Origin: Bdellovibrio sp.
Lineage (GTDB): Bacteria > Bdellovibrionota > Bacteriovoracia > Bacteriovoracales > Bacteriovoracaceae
Assembly (NCBI GenBank): GCA_020720455.1
Contig: DYOQ01000001.1
Coordinates: 1 to 64,000, forward strand
DNA length: 64,000 bases
Reading direction: 5' to 3'
This document shows positions 34,670-43,363 of this stretch, piece after piece. The position numbers and the translations under genes are program-made. The notes beneath the pieces are model-generated. The model searched no databases, was not told where the DNA came from, and saw nothing but the letters and a program-made list of their open reading frames with translations. The stretch's first letter is position 1. The number at the start of each line of letters is the position of its first letter.

Positions 34670-35611
34670 CTATCTTAAGCTCATAAAATATGAGTTCCCA
34701 GCTCCTCTGTACTCATTAATTTTATTTCTTAAGGTTCTAATCGAAACACCAAGAATTCTTGCAGCTTGAGTTCTATTTTCACTAGTATGAACAAGGGCCT
34801 TCTTGATTAAAAGTCTCTCAGCATCTTTCAGAGACATTAAACGTATCCCGTCGTTATCCGTCGTCTCAGAACTCATTACCATTTGAGTCTCACCGGAAGC
34901 AGTGTCCTGCTCTCTCGCCATTGCAGAAGTATCACCACCACCGATAGTCCCTTTAATCACCTGACTTAGCTCTTTATAATTATGAGTCCAATAGTACGAA
35001 AGAATTTTGTTATAATCTTGATCTCCAAAAGCAATCTCTACACCAAACTCTTTACTATATTTTTCTACATAATAATCAGCAATCATTTTAAGATCATCTT
35101 GTCTCTCTCTTAGTGGTGGAAGAGCTATCTGAGTTCCTGCAAGCATCGTATACAGTCCTCTATAAAACCTTCCTGCGCCAACTAACTTTGATAAATTTTT
35201 AGAAGTTGTTATAACAAATCTTATATCGATATCATAATCTGCCAACTCTCCAATAATCTGGTGAAGTTTTTTCTGAAAACTCTCCTCTAGCCCGTCAATG
35301 TTTGCAAGAATGACCGTGCCACCATTACATCGCTCTAGAGCTCCTCGTACGAAATGACCAGACTCATCGTCTCTAAAACCAAGCATTGCATTTTCAACGT
35401 CTTCAGGCCCTACAAGGCAATCGACAACATCGCACACAGCTCGAGCTCTTGTTGATTGTTGATGGATATACATTCCAAGAGTCTTCTTTCCAACTCCGGC
35501 CTCTCCAACAATTAGCACTGGGGCCTTCGTTGCCGCGACATTTCTTGCAACAGTTATTGCCTTTTGAACCCTTGGATCCGTACCAAATAAATTTACGTTT
35601 ACACTATCCAT
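34670..35611 (-). CDS. degenerate NtrC-like AAA+ regulator with Fis-type HTH, 313 aa
   Basis: Resembles a receiver-less sigma-54 activator (FlrC/FlbD-like): Walker A GEAGVGKK at 36-43, a region around 100-107 aligning with Walker B, LPPLRERQDDLKMIADYY at 165-182, and a C-terminal helix-turn-helix ENRTQAARILGVSIRTLRNK at 278-297. Key catalytic elements are gone: the Walker B Asp-Glu pair reads Ala-Asn (ILANIDG) and GAFTGA is replaced by GHFVRGAL. It may bind DNA, and perhaps ATP, but should not remodel sigma-54 holoenzyme. It likely acts as a repressor, co-regulator or partner for a canonical activator. The ATG at 35611 follows AGGAGG; located just upstream of flgB. Confidence 0.85.
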   Translation of the reverse strand: MDSVNVNLFGTDPRVQKAITVARNVAATKAPVLIVGEAGVGKKTLGMYIHQQSTRARAVCDVVDCLVGPEDVENAMLGFRDDESGHFVRGALERCNGGTVILANIDGLEESFQKKLHQIIGELADYDIDIRFVITTSKNLSKLVGAGRFYRGLYTMLAGTQIALPPLRERQDDLKMIADYYVEKYSKEFGVEIAFGDQDYNKILSYYWTHNYKELSQVIKGTIGGGDTSAMAREQDTASGETQMVMSSETTDNDGIRLMSLKDAERLLIKKALVHTSENRTQAARILGVSIRTLRNKINEYRGAGNSYFMSLR

Positions 35612-35653
35612 TCGACCTCCTGTCAATCACTCCCGCCTTCCTAGCGAGAAATT

Positions 35654-38356
35654 TTATAATATACGATTCTTAATTTTCAACAAGGACAACTCCGACCTTG
35701 CCAACTCTTTCACTTGATCAGAAACAGCTTTATCTCCAACCAAGCTCTCTAACAAACTTGCGCCCACTGATTCATTATTATTTTTTATATAATGCCCACC
35801 AAGCAGCAATTTTGCTCTTCCAATATGAATTGAATCGCTATATTTTTTTATAAACGATTCAACCATGTCAACAAAGTTATTTTTTTTCTTAAGTTCATCG
35901 TTACTACTAACAATCTCTACTATATTATAAGCGATTCGTTCTTCAACGCTTAAGAAATAAGGGGTTTTCGTTTTATACGAACTCGAATCTTGCAAAATAG
36001 CAACGCCAACTTCAACATAGCGTTCAAGATTATTCGTCTTATATAGTGATTCTGAATATGCTCGCAACATATCAGCGACGCTCTTTTGATCTACAATTTT
36101 CTCTGCTTTTCCCGATGCCAACAACTTTTCAAAATACTTTATCGCATCAACATAATCATTTTTTTTATAGGATAAAATTGCACGATAATAATCATCCATT
36201 TCCTGTGGTCCACCCTTACCATTTGCACCATCAAGCAACTTTTGAACTTTATCTAAATTATTCGCACCCAATGTCCTAATAATTTCTAGCTCAGTATAAA
36301 CATCTTTTAACTCTCCAAGATTAAAACTTCCTCTACCAACCCACAGCGGGTATGCTTTAACAGGGACATCTTCATAACGTTGCAATTCGCTAATATGTTT
36401 ATCAAAACTATCCATCAGTCCCATCTCAATATATGACTTACTAACGGCAAAGTTAAGTAATGGATCTGTTGCAATTTTTTTTAAATATACATCCTTATAC
36501 TTGACCCAGTTTTTTATCACATGAGGATATTTCGAATTAGAAAAATCGTCTTTAATCATTCCATACACAAGCTCTGCTCCATCAGCAGTAAATACTCTTG
36601 CATCTGTTGGATTCATCGCTGCAACAGGTATCACACTTAAATAATCAAGCCCTTCGCTATATTTACCATCAACGATAAAACTTCTTAATCTAACAAGCCA
36701 GAGCAACTGTTTTAAATCTTTTGATTGCTTCACCATCTCTTTATCATCAAGGAAAATTCTTGTCTCTAAATCAGCAACATCAGGCTTAAATTTTCTAATT
36801 GTCTTCATTGCAACATATCTTATTTTTGACTCGACAGTAGCAGTTGGAACAGTTGACATATTGATGGCATTCAAATAAAGATTTTCAACCTTCTTTGGAT
36901 CACGCGAAAGCAGCTCATAACAAAGAGCTAGTCTAACTCTTGCAAAAGCAGACATCGAAACTTCAGACCAATTAGCAATGTACTTATCAAAAAGCTCGGC
37001 TGCTTTTTCATACTGTCCTTTCCTAAATAAAGCCTCAGCAACATTATATATTAGTGTTGAATCTATTTCTCCTTGAATACTACTTTTACTGTCATCATAC
37101 AATTTTATTGCCGAATCAAGCTCACCACGAGAAACTAGGGCATATATTCTATATGTTAAAACCTTCTGAGGTGGCATCGTCTTGCCGACTATCTTGTCCT
37201 TCATAAGATCATCAATTTTATCTATTTGCTTTAACCTAGCTAAGTTATACATAATCTCATCAAGGGCAACGACTGACTCTTCGATATCAAAATTATCTTT
37301 ACTACTAACATAAAGTCTTTTTGCTTCCTTCAATGCTCGAACATGGTCTTCTATATCCATATAAAAACTGATGGCATACTTCATAATACTTTTTTGTAAT
37401 TCATAATCCTTTGTTCTATCTGCAATATTAGATAGCATTGCCATTGCCATTTTTACTGGCCCTTCATCACCTCTATTAATATTCTCTCTTAGTATAGCGT
37501 TGGCCTTTAGATATTCATTAATGTCTTGATATTGAGTATAGACATCTTCTCCAAACTTTGTTTTAAACAAGTTGATCGATTTATTCATTAGTCCCCAATC
37601 TTTCTTTCGAAAGAGGTTTATGCTTAGTTGAATATGGGTCTCAATTTCGTTTTTATCAACTTCTCGATCTTTTATAGGATAAAAGAACTCTGGGGTTTTT
37701 CTACTATAGTCTACACTTTTTTGTATTCTAGGAATCGCTAGTTGATGGTCCCAGATAAAAGGTGCTCCATATCTAAAATCTCTATATTCGCCTTGTTCAC
37801 TAATCCTCGTTACTTTTGCAGTAACATTTTCTGCGGTCTCATTTTTAATAGGAGTAATACCTTTTTTCACCAAACTTTTCTTGGCCGCAGATACATCAAT
37901 TTTTGGAATAGCTTGAGTAACAACTGGTTTGGCCTCTTTATCATTACTCCAAAAATCTATGACAAGGACGTTTTCAGCATCTTTATAAAAATCAAAAACT
38001 TCAACGTGAGTCCCTAGTAACTCAACTTGTAACCCATTACCACCACCCAAATCAATATCACTACTGATATCTTTTATATAACGTTGATTTAAGCTTAACT
38101 TATCAAGATCGGCTTTAAACTTTTCCCACAAATCTACATTTAACGTCTTAATATAAAGTTTGGTACCGCTTCTTTGAATCTTAAATTGATCTTTATCTGT
38201 AGAGATAATCCAACGTAAATGTGTCTTGTAATTTTCTTGTTTGAAGATAGAACCCTGTACACTAGAAATTGAAAATGACAATGATAGAATAAACATCCAT
38301 GTCAAAATTTTGATTGATCTAGCTTTAATTTTCGAAACGTCCTGTTTCAATATCAC
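35654..38356 (-). CDS. large exported TPR-repeat protein, first gene of the flagellar operon, 900 aa
   Basis: Start is a GTG at 38356 with AGGTGG upstream. A signal sequence (ILTWMFILSLSFSISSVQG) precedes a ~110-residue beta-rich domain (LRWIISTDKDQFKIQRSGT, VEVFDFYKDAENVLVIDFWS) that resembles AMIN-type wall-binding domains. From about residue 230 to 890 the protein is a succession of helical hairpins of TPR type, e.g. LIYNVAEALFRKGQYEKAAE and YYRAILSYKKNDYVDAIKYF. It is predicted periplasmic and therefore a possible scaffold for the basal body passing through the envelope; its position at the head of the basal-body operon supports that. No close family recognised. Confidence 0.8.
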   Translation of the reverse strand: MILKQDVSKIKARSIKILTWMFILSLSFSISSVQGSIFKQENYKTHLRWIISTDKDQFKIQRSGTKLYIKTLNVDLWEKFKADLDKLSLNQRYIKDISSDIDLGGGNGLQVELLGTHVEVFDFYKDAENVLVIDFWSNDKEAKPVVTQAIPKIDVSAAKKSLVKKGITPIKNETAENVTAKVTRISEQGEYRDFRYGAPFIWDHQLAIPRIQKSVDYSRKTPEFFYPIKDREVDKNEIETHIQLSINLFRKKDWGLMNKSINLFKTKFGEDVYTQYQDINEYLKANAILRENINRGDEGPVKMAMAMLSNIADRTKDYELQKSIMKYAISFYMDIEDHVRALKEAKRLYVSSKDNFDIEESVVALDEIMYNLARLKQIDKIDDLMKDKIVGKTMPPQKVLTYRIYALVSRGELDSAIKLYDDSKSSIQGEIDSTLIYNVAEALFRKGQYEKAAELFDKYIANWSEVSMSAFARVRLALCYELLSRDPKKVENLYLNAINMSTVPTATVESKIRYVAMKTIRKFKPDVADLETRIFLDDKEMVKQSKDLKQLLWLVRLRSFIVDGKYSEGLDYLSVIPVAAMNPTDARVFTADGAELVYGMIKDDFSNSKYPHVIKNWVKYKDVYLKKIATDPLLNFAVSKSYIEMGLMDSFDKHISELQRYEDVPVKAYPLWVGRGSFNLGELKDVYTELEIIRTLGANNLDKVQKLLDGANGKGGPQEMDDYYRAILSYKKNDYVDAIKYFEKLLASGKAEKIVDQKSVADMLRAYSESLYKTNNLERYVEVGVAILQDSSSYKTKTPYFLSVEERIAYNIVEIVSSNDELKKKNNFVDMVESFIKKYSDSIHIGRAKLLLGGHYIKNNNESVGASLLESLVGDKAVSDQVKELARSELSLLKIKNRIL

Positions 38357-38371
38357 TGGGCCACCTTTTAA

Positions 38372-38388
38372 TAGGCCATCCTGGCCTA
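38372..38388. other. hairpin in the leader of the flagellar operon
   Basis: TAGGCCA and TGGCCTA form a perfect 7-base stem with a 3-base loop (TCC), 16 bases upstream of the GTG of the TPR gene and just before its ribosome site. It may be a regulatory structure or a protein-binding dyad. I found no convincing sigma-54 or sigma-28 promoter in the 185-base gap. Confidence 0.45.
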
Positions 38389-38541
38389 CTACTTAAAATT
38401 TTACTTTTATTTGGCGCAAGATGAAAGGAAAATTTTGCTTAGAGGAGTTTTTTTCCTACTAGGTTTTTTGACACAGTAACTGGTCCGATGACAACTAGGT
38501 CAAGAATACCGAGTAGTTATTGATAATACATAGAGTGTATA

Positions 38542-39096
38542 ATGAGTTATCTGTTTAACTTTATTAGCAGATGGAGAATAACATTGAATTGTTTTGCTCG
38601 TATATCAATTATAATTTTTTGTGTCACTTTGACACCACTCTTTCAATCCTGCTCGATCTCTTTGCTTGGTAACAATTCGGATGAATCTTCAAGTGATAAC
38701 TACACCTACAAGTTTCCAACACAGGCCTGGATTGAAATCCCAAAAGATAGATCTGACATGGCCCTAATGAATAAAGATTTCGGATCCATTATCACAATAA
38801 GCTCGACCTGCAAAAAATATATCACTGCATCTTTAAAAAATCTGGCGAACAACATATATACAGGTGTAACGGATATAATCGTTATTGACGAAAAAGAGAT
38901 TCAACTTTTTGATAGGCAAACACTAAAAAAACAAATCACAGGTAAGCTTGATGGCATTAATGTCTCTCTATTGTCATACACCCTAATTAAAAATAAATGC
39001 ATTTATGATTTCATTCTAATACATCCGCAAATCACCATTCCTGAACGAATTATAAAGGATATGGATAATTTTATTAACACGGTAACAATTAATTAA
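38542..39096 (+). CDS. small lipoprotein leading an Mla-type operon, 184 aa
   Basis: The N-terminus has a long basic segment, a hydrophobic stretch (ISIIIFCVTLTPLF) and a lipobox FQSC (Cys37), so it is probably a lipoprotein. The mature part (YKFPTQAWIEIPKDRSDMAL, then STCKKYITASLKNLANN) is unlike MlaA or MlaC and I cannot name its family. It is followed 17 bases later by MlaE, MlaF and MlaD homologues on the same strand, suggesting a role in delivering or receiving lipids for that transporter. Confidence 0.75.
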   Translation: MSYLFNFISRWRITLNCFARISIIIFCVTLTPLFQSCSISLLGNNSDESSSDNYTYKFPTQAWIEIPKDRSDMALMNKDFGSIITISSTCKKYITASLKNLANNIYTGVTDIIVIDEKEIQLFDRQTLKKQITGKLDGINVSLLSYTLIKNKCIYDFILIHPQITIPERIIKDMDNFINTVTIN

Positions 39097-39112
39097 AATA
39101 ACTGGAGTTAAC

Positions 39113-39919
39113 GTGAGAGTATCCAGTGCGGCAATAGGAGATGATAACAAAAAAGTAATTGATAAATTATTTAAAATTTTATTTAGCGTCGGAGAATACG
39201 GCAACTTAATTAAAGAGATTTCTGTCGCAACATTTAGTCGTCCATTTTACTTTAATCGATTAATCGATCAAATTGTCTCTCTTGGAATAGGTTCTATCCC
39301 AATTACTATCGTAATCGGCATCACAATGGGTGCCGTTATGACTATGAATTTTGGGCACGGATTGGCCAAATTTGGTGGAATTCTATATGTCCCAAGCGTT
39401 GTCGCAATATCATTAGTAAGAGAGATGGCCCCTATTTTCACATCACTTCTTGTTGCTGGCAGAATTGGCTCAGGAATAGGTGCCGAAATTGGCTCTATGA
39501 GTGTCACTCAACAAATAGATGCTATCAGAGCACTTGGAACTTCACCAATTAGAGTTTTAGTCGTCCCTCGAGTTCTTGCCGCATTTATCTCTCTTCCACT
39601 CCTAACACTCTTAGCGGGAGTGCTTGGTATTATTGGTGGGCTCTTTATATGTTATTATGAATTCTCAATATCTCCTGGTTTTTACTTTAATAAAGTTATT
39701 TCTGCAGTACAGATCATTGATCTATTTAGTGGCATCATAAAATCATTTATTTTCGCTGGTATTATTTCAACTGTTGCTTGCTATAAAGGGTTAAAAACCA
39801 AACATGGAACAAGAGGTGTTGGAAAAACAACTACACGTGTTGTTGTTATTTCATCAATTGTTATTTTAATTTCAGATTTTTTCCTAAGCAAAATTTTCTT
39901 GCTAACAGGAGTTAACTAG
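39113..39919 (+). CDS. mlaE: MlaE-type ABC transporter permease, 268 aa
   Basis: Inner-membrane permease of the phospholipid/organic-solvent-resistance transporter family. It has the typical five-helix layout and the conserved block SLVREMAPIFTSLLVAGRIG followed by GSGIGAEIGSMSVTQQIDAI, then RALGTSPIRVLVVPRVLAAF. The start is a GTG at 39113 with GGAG upstream. It overlaps the ATPase gene as TAGTG. The family moves glycerophospholipids between membranes; direction here is unknown. Confidence 0.93.
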   Translation: MRVSSAAIGDDNKKVIDKLFKILFSVGEYGNLIKEISVATFSRPFYFNRLIDQIVSLGIGSIPITIVIGITMGAVMTMNFGHGLAKFGGILYVPSVVAISLVREMAPIFTSLLVAGRIGSGIGAEIGSMSVTQQIDAIRALGTSPIRVLVVPRVLAAFISLPLLTLLAGVLGIIGGLFICYYEFSISPGFYFNKVISAVQIIDLFSGIIKSFIFAGIISTVACYKGLKTKHGTRGVGKTTTRVVVISSIVILISDFFLSKIFLLTGVN

Positions 39920-40668
39920 TGAGTGGCCAACCACTTTTAAAACTAACAAATATTCATAAACGTTTTGGGCAACATGTTGTCCACGATGGAATATCGTTTG
40001 AACTAAACAAAGGCGAAACGCTTGCCCTGCTTGGCAAATCTGGAACAGGAAAATCTGTACTTCTTAGAATGATTATTGGCCTAGAAAACCCAGACGAGGG
40101 GGAAATCTTTTTTCAAGATAAAGTGATAAGTACTCTTGATGAGTGTCAATATACCCAAGTAAGAATGGACATCGCATACGCTTTTCAAGGTGGGGCACTC
40201 TTTGACTCTTTAACAGTTTTTGAGAATCTTGCTTATCCTCTGCGTGAGCACACCAAAATGAAGTTTTCTGAGATCTCTGAAAAAGTTAATCAAGTTCTAA
40301 CTCTCGTTGAGTTACAAGGAATTCAAAACCTAATGCCATCAGATCTTTCTGGCGGAATGAAAAAAAGAGTTGGTCTTGCAAGAGCGATAATAATGAATCC
40401 TCAAATAATTTTATATGACGAACCGACAGCTGGTCTTGATCCACAAAATAGAAAAAATGTCCTACAAATTGTCAAAAAACTAAAACTTCAAGGCCTAGCA
40501 TCAATATATGTAACCCATGACATCCCTGCCGCAATTGAACTAGCGGATCGGATTATGGTTTTTAATAACGGCAGCGTAATTTTTAACGACAACTCTTTTA
40601 ACTTTATTAATTCTACCTCCTCAATCATAAATGAGTTCATTGAAAACGAAGGATATGGCCATGATTAA
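39919..40668 (+). CDS. mlaF: MlaF-type ABC transporter ATP-binding protein, 249 aa
   Basis: Cytosolic ATPase energising the MlaE permease. Walker A GKSGTGKS at residues 39-46, Q-loop in AYAFQGGALFDSL, signature DLSGGMKKRVGLARAI, Walker B IILYDEPTAGLDP and switch His in IYVTHDIPAA. AFQGGALFDSLTV is the Mla-specific Q-loop form. The start is a GTG overlapping the mlaE stop. Its end overlaps the MlaD gene by eight bases, so the three are translationally coupled. Confidence 0.95.
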   Translation: MSGQPLLKLTNIHKRFGQHVVHDGISFELNKGETLALLGKSGTGKSVLLRMIIGLENPDEGEIFFQDKVISTLDECQYTQVRMDIAYAFQGGALFDSLTVFENLAYPLREHTKMKFSEISEKVNQVLTLVELQGIQNLMPSDLSGGMKKRVGLARAIIMNPQIILYDEPTAGLDPQNRKNVLQIVKKLKLQGLASIYVTHDIPAAIELADRIMVFNNGSVIFNDNSFNFINSTSSIINEFIENEGYGHD

Positions 40669-41461
40669 TCAAAAAGAAAATTATAAAAATCATATCATCT
40701 CTGGTTTTTTTATTTTAACCTCTCTACTCATTCTAGTTACGTTCATAATGTTACTAGGAAAAGAAAATTCAATATTTGAAAACCAGACAAAAATTCAAAC
40801 AGTAGTTAACAATGCTCAAAATTTAAAAATCAACTCAGCTGTTTATCTCAAAGGAATCAAAATTGGACATATCGACAATATCTATATTGCACCGGCAGGA
40901 AACATCAACATAACAATGAAAATTACCATGTCACACATGCAATGGATAAAATCTGACAGTGTAATCAATGTTAGGACACATGGAGTACTTGGTGATACAT
41001 TTTTAGAAATTAATGGTGGAACAACCTCTTCTCCAAGCATACCAGAAAATGGATTAATTAAAACTGAAGAGAGCGGACAGTTTGATAGAATCATAACAAA
41101 AGGAGAAGATGTATTAGTTTCAGCTACTAGAGCAATTTTACTTTTAGAATCACTTCTAGACAAAATCCCCTCTAGCAACATAACCAGCATCATAGAAAAA
41201 CTAGATACTCTTCTTGGCACCCTCAACAAATCGGCTAAAAAAATAAACTCCCTAGATACAAACGCCATGAATAAATTCATTAATAATACCACTGAAATTA
41301 CAGAACGGGTCAAGACAGGGCCTGGAACAATGAATGAGCTCATCTATGATAGGACTCTATATGATGATTTAAGAAAGGTATTTGGAAACAACAAAAGAAA
41401 CAGTATCCTAAACTACTTTATTAGAGAGTCGATAGAAAAATCAGAAAAAATAGAAAAATAG
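40661..41461 (+). CDS. mlaD: MlaD-type MCE domain protein, 266 aa
   Basis: Periplasm-facing substrate-binding subunit of the lipid transporter. The start taken is the ATG at 40661, seven bases after AAGGA and overlapping the mlaF stop (the frame opens at 40631). One membrane helix (IISGFFILTSLLILVTFIML) is followed by a single MCE domain: NNAQNLKINSAVYLKGIKIG, HIDNIYIAPAGNINITMKIT, and INVRTHGVLGDTFLEINGGT. The C-terminal ~120 residues are helical. It ends two bases before the convergent regulator gene, so there is no room for a separate terminator. Confidence 0.92.
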   Translation: MINQKENYKNHIISGFFILTSLLILVTFIMLLGKENSIFENQTKIQTVVNNAQNLKINSAVYLKGIKIGHIDNIYIAPAGNINITMKITMSHMQWIKSDSVINVRTHGVLGDTFLEINGGTTSSPSIPENGLIKTEESGQFDRIITKGEDVLVSATRAILLLESLLDKIPSSNITSIIEKLDTLLGTLNKSAKKINSLDTNAMNKFINNTTEITERVKTGPGTMNELIYDRTLYDDLRKVFGNNKRNSILNYFIRESIEKSEKIEK

Positions 41462-41462
41462 A

Positions 41463-43019
41463 TCAATTATATAGATCGGTCGATGGTGACAGCAAACCTT
41501 TTTTGCGCATTTTTTCAATCAGTGTAGTTCTGTTCATCTGTAAAAGCTTAGATGCCCTATTTTTATTTCCATTAGTCCGATCTAGCGCTTGCAAAATAAG
41601 ATGATTCTCTATCTCTGAAATCATCTCTCTAAAATCAATTCCATCATCTGGAATATTCAACCACTTATCAAACTGATAAGTTCCAGCTCTTGCTGTAAAA
41701 AATTTAGCAGGCAAATCCTGAGGTCGAACCAACCCACCACCTCTTAAAATTACAAATCTCTCTAACAAATTTTCCAGCTCTCTAATATTTCCTGGCCAAT
41801 CATATCCAACTAAAATTTCAAGTGTCTCATCTTCAAACTTCAAACTGTTTCTTCCATCAGCACTAACTAGTCTTGAAAGAAAATATGAAATTAGTAAAGG
41901 AATATCCTCTCGCCTCTCTGATAGCGGTGGCAATTTTATCGGTATGACATTCAAACGATAAAAAAGATCTTCTCGAAAATCTCCACTTCTTACGGCCATC
42001 TCAAGATCGGTATGTGTAGCCGCTATAATTCTAATATCTACATCAATAGAACACTCACCACCAACTGGCTCAACCTTTCTAGTTTGCAAGGCCCGAAGTA
42101 GCTTAACTTGAAGCAAGAATGGCATGTCTCCAATCTCATCAAGAAAAATTGTTCCACCATCTGCAACTTCAAAACGTCCTTTTCTATTTGAGACAGCACC
42201 AGTAAATGCACCTTTTACATGGCCAAAAAGCTCACTCTCAAGCAATTCGCCAGGTATTGCGCCACAATTAACCGAGACAATTTTATTCTTATTACGTTTT
42301 GATAATAAATGAATAGCGCTCGCGACAAGCTCTTTACCTGTACCACTTGGGCCAGTGATTAATACAGTCGACTCAGACGAGGCGATTTTTTTAATATTAG
42401 AAAAAAGCTCTTTCATTTTAGCAGATCGGCCAATCATTCCACAAAAAATGTCCGTAGCTGTAGGTGGTGTAAGAACTATTGGGCCATCAAGTAGAGAACC
42501 CTTTTTTAACACTTTTGAATAAGTTGGTACTTGCTCTTTTATATCACTCCGTTTAATTCCAAATCTGATTTCAAAAATAGAAGCAACCAGTTCAAACATA
42601 ACCTCTAGCTCAAAAGGTTTTGTTAAATACTGAAATACCCCTTTTTTAGTAGCAGTGATTGCGCTCTCGATTGAAGCAAATCCTGTCATAGCAACAATTT
42701 CAAAACGGTGATTTTTACTTCTCAACAGATCTATCAGCGTTAATCCATCAATACTAGAGTTATCAAAAGTTATATCTGTTACGAGGCAATAAGCTGAAAT
42801 CTCATTTTCATCTAAATACTCAATACAGCTATTGGGGGAAGCGAAGAGAACAACTTCACTACTTAATTTTTTACTCAAAAAACGCTGCAAAATAGAACCG
42901 AAAACAGGATCATCTTCGATAATGACAACAGGAGGGATTTCGCCCTCTTCTAACTTAATCATCTCCTTACTTGAAGAGAGACCGTTAACTGCTACCTGCA
43001 AATAATTTAGATCTTCCAT
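41463..43019 (-). CDS. NtrC-family sigma-54-dependent response regulator, 518 aa
   Basis: Complete three-part activator. Receiver domain about 30-150 with acidic pocket E35-D36-D37, probable phospho-acceptor D82 and the Lys of YLTKPFE. Central AAA+ domain: Walker A GPSGTGKE 223-230, GAFTGA 270-275, Walker B IFLDEI 291-296, and [20 protein letters not shown]-terminal Fis-type HTH with [20 protein letters not shown]. It can therefore open sigma-54 promoters, possibly including the candidate at 2823. Its own promoter and a dyad lie just upstream. No sensor kinase gene is adjacent. Confidence 0.96.
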   Translation of the reverse strand: MEDLNYLQVAVNGLSSSKEMIKLEEGEIPPVVIIEDDPVFGSILQRFLSKKLSSEVVLFASPNSCIEYLDENEISAYCLVTDITFDNSSIDGLTLIDLLRSKNHRFEIVAMTGFASIESAITATKKGVFQYLTKPFELEVMFELVASIFEIRFGIKRSDIKEQVPTYSKVLKKGSLLDGPIVLTPPTATDIFCGMIGRSAKMKELFSNIKKIASSESTVLITGPSGTGKELVASAIHLLSKRNKNKIVSVNCGAIPGELLESELFGHVKGAFTGAVSNRKGRFEVADGGTIFLDEIGDMPFLLQVKLLRALQTRKVEPVGGECSIDVDIRIIAATHTDLEMAVRSGDFREDLFYRLNVIPIKLPPLSERREDIPLLISYFLSRLVSADGRNSLKFEDETLEILVGYDWPGNIRELENLLERFVILRGGGLVRPQDLPAKFFTARAGTYQFDKWLNIPDDGIDFREMISEIENHLILQALDRTNGNKNRASKLLQMNRTTLIEKMRKKGLLSPSTDLYN

Positions 43020-43036
43020 GTTATTTTCGCCCCACT

Positions 43037-43063
43037 CTTGCGATTAAGTGCAACAATCGCAAG
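43037..43063. promoter_or_regulatory. 27-base dyad at the start site of the NtrC-type gene, possible autoregulatory operator
   Basis: CTTGCGATT and AATCGCAAG form a perfect 9-base inverted repeat with a 9-base centre, so half-site centres are 18 bases apart. It begins just after the probable -10 box and would straddle the transcription start. The spacing suits a dimeric HTH protein. The alternative is a hairpin terminating transcription from metK and the 79-residue gene, but there is no clear T-run. Confidence 0.45.
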
Positions 43064-43065
43064 TA

Positions 43066-43095
43066 ATCGTATCAAAAAGAGTTGATCAGTGTCAA
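43066..43095 (-). promoter_or_regulatory. putative sigma-70-type promoter of the NtrC-type regulator
   Basis: On the minus strand a perfect TTGACA (43090-43095) is followed after 18 bases by TACGAT (43066-43071). Transcription would begin near 43059, giving a leader of about 40 bases to the ATG at 43019. Confidence 0.5.
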
Positions 43096-43117
43096 TTAAC
43101 TGTCACCGGCAAATTAT

Positions 43118-43357
43118 TCAGTCGGACTGTTTATGAGAGTAAATAAAATTAGATAAGATTTTAGCAGAGTTTTCAGACCCACCGGCCCAAAAATAGTAAC
43201 CGATGAAAATCATTGCTATAACGAAAATAACGAAAAACAGAGCGCTTACTCTCTTCATAGATTTTAGCCAAAATACATAGGCAAACTCAAAAGAGATCAT
43301 AGCAAGAGGTACGGCCCAGAAAGGAACGTACCTCAATAAAAAAATCGCTACTTCCAT
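43118..43357 (-). CDS. small membrane protein of unknown function, 79 aa
   Basis: Two hydrophobic helices (YVPFWAVPLAMISFEFAYVF and VSALFFVIFVIAMIFIGYYF) separated by a short basic loop (WLKSMKRV), and a hydrophilic tail ending SHKQSD. It begins six bases after metK and is probably co-transcribed, although no clear ribosome site is seen, so translation may be coupled to metK. No family recognised. Confidence 0.7.
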   Translation of the reverse strand: MEVAIFLLRYVPFWAVPLAMISFEFAYVFWLKSMKRVSALFFVIFVIAMIFIGYYFWAGGSENSAKILSNFIYSHKQSD

Positions 43358-43363
43358 AATTTT

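Noticed and set aside
38400-38541. Sigma-54 or sigma-28 promoter before the flagellar operon
   Set aside because: TTGGCGC and TTGC elements are present, but not at the required spacing or orientation for -24/-12, and no GCCGATAA-like box was found.
40882-41343. 153-codon minus-strand open frame antisense to the MlaD gene
   Set aside because: The plus strand encodes a clear MCE domain; the antisense frame has hydrophobic composition typical of reverse reading of such sequence.
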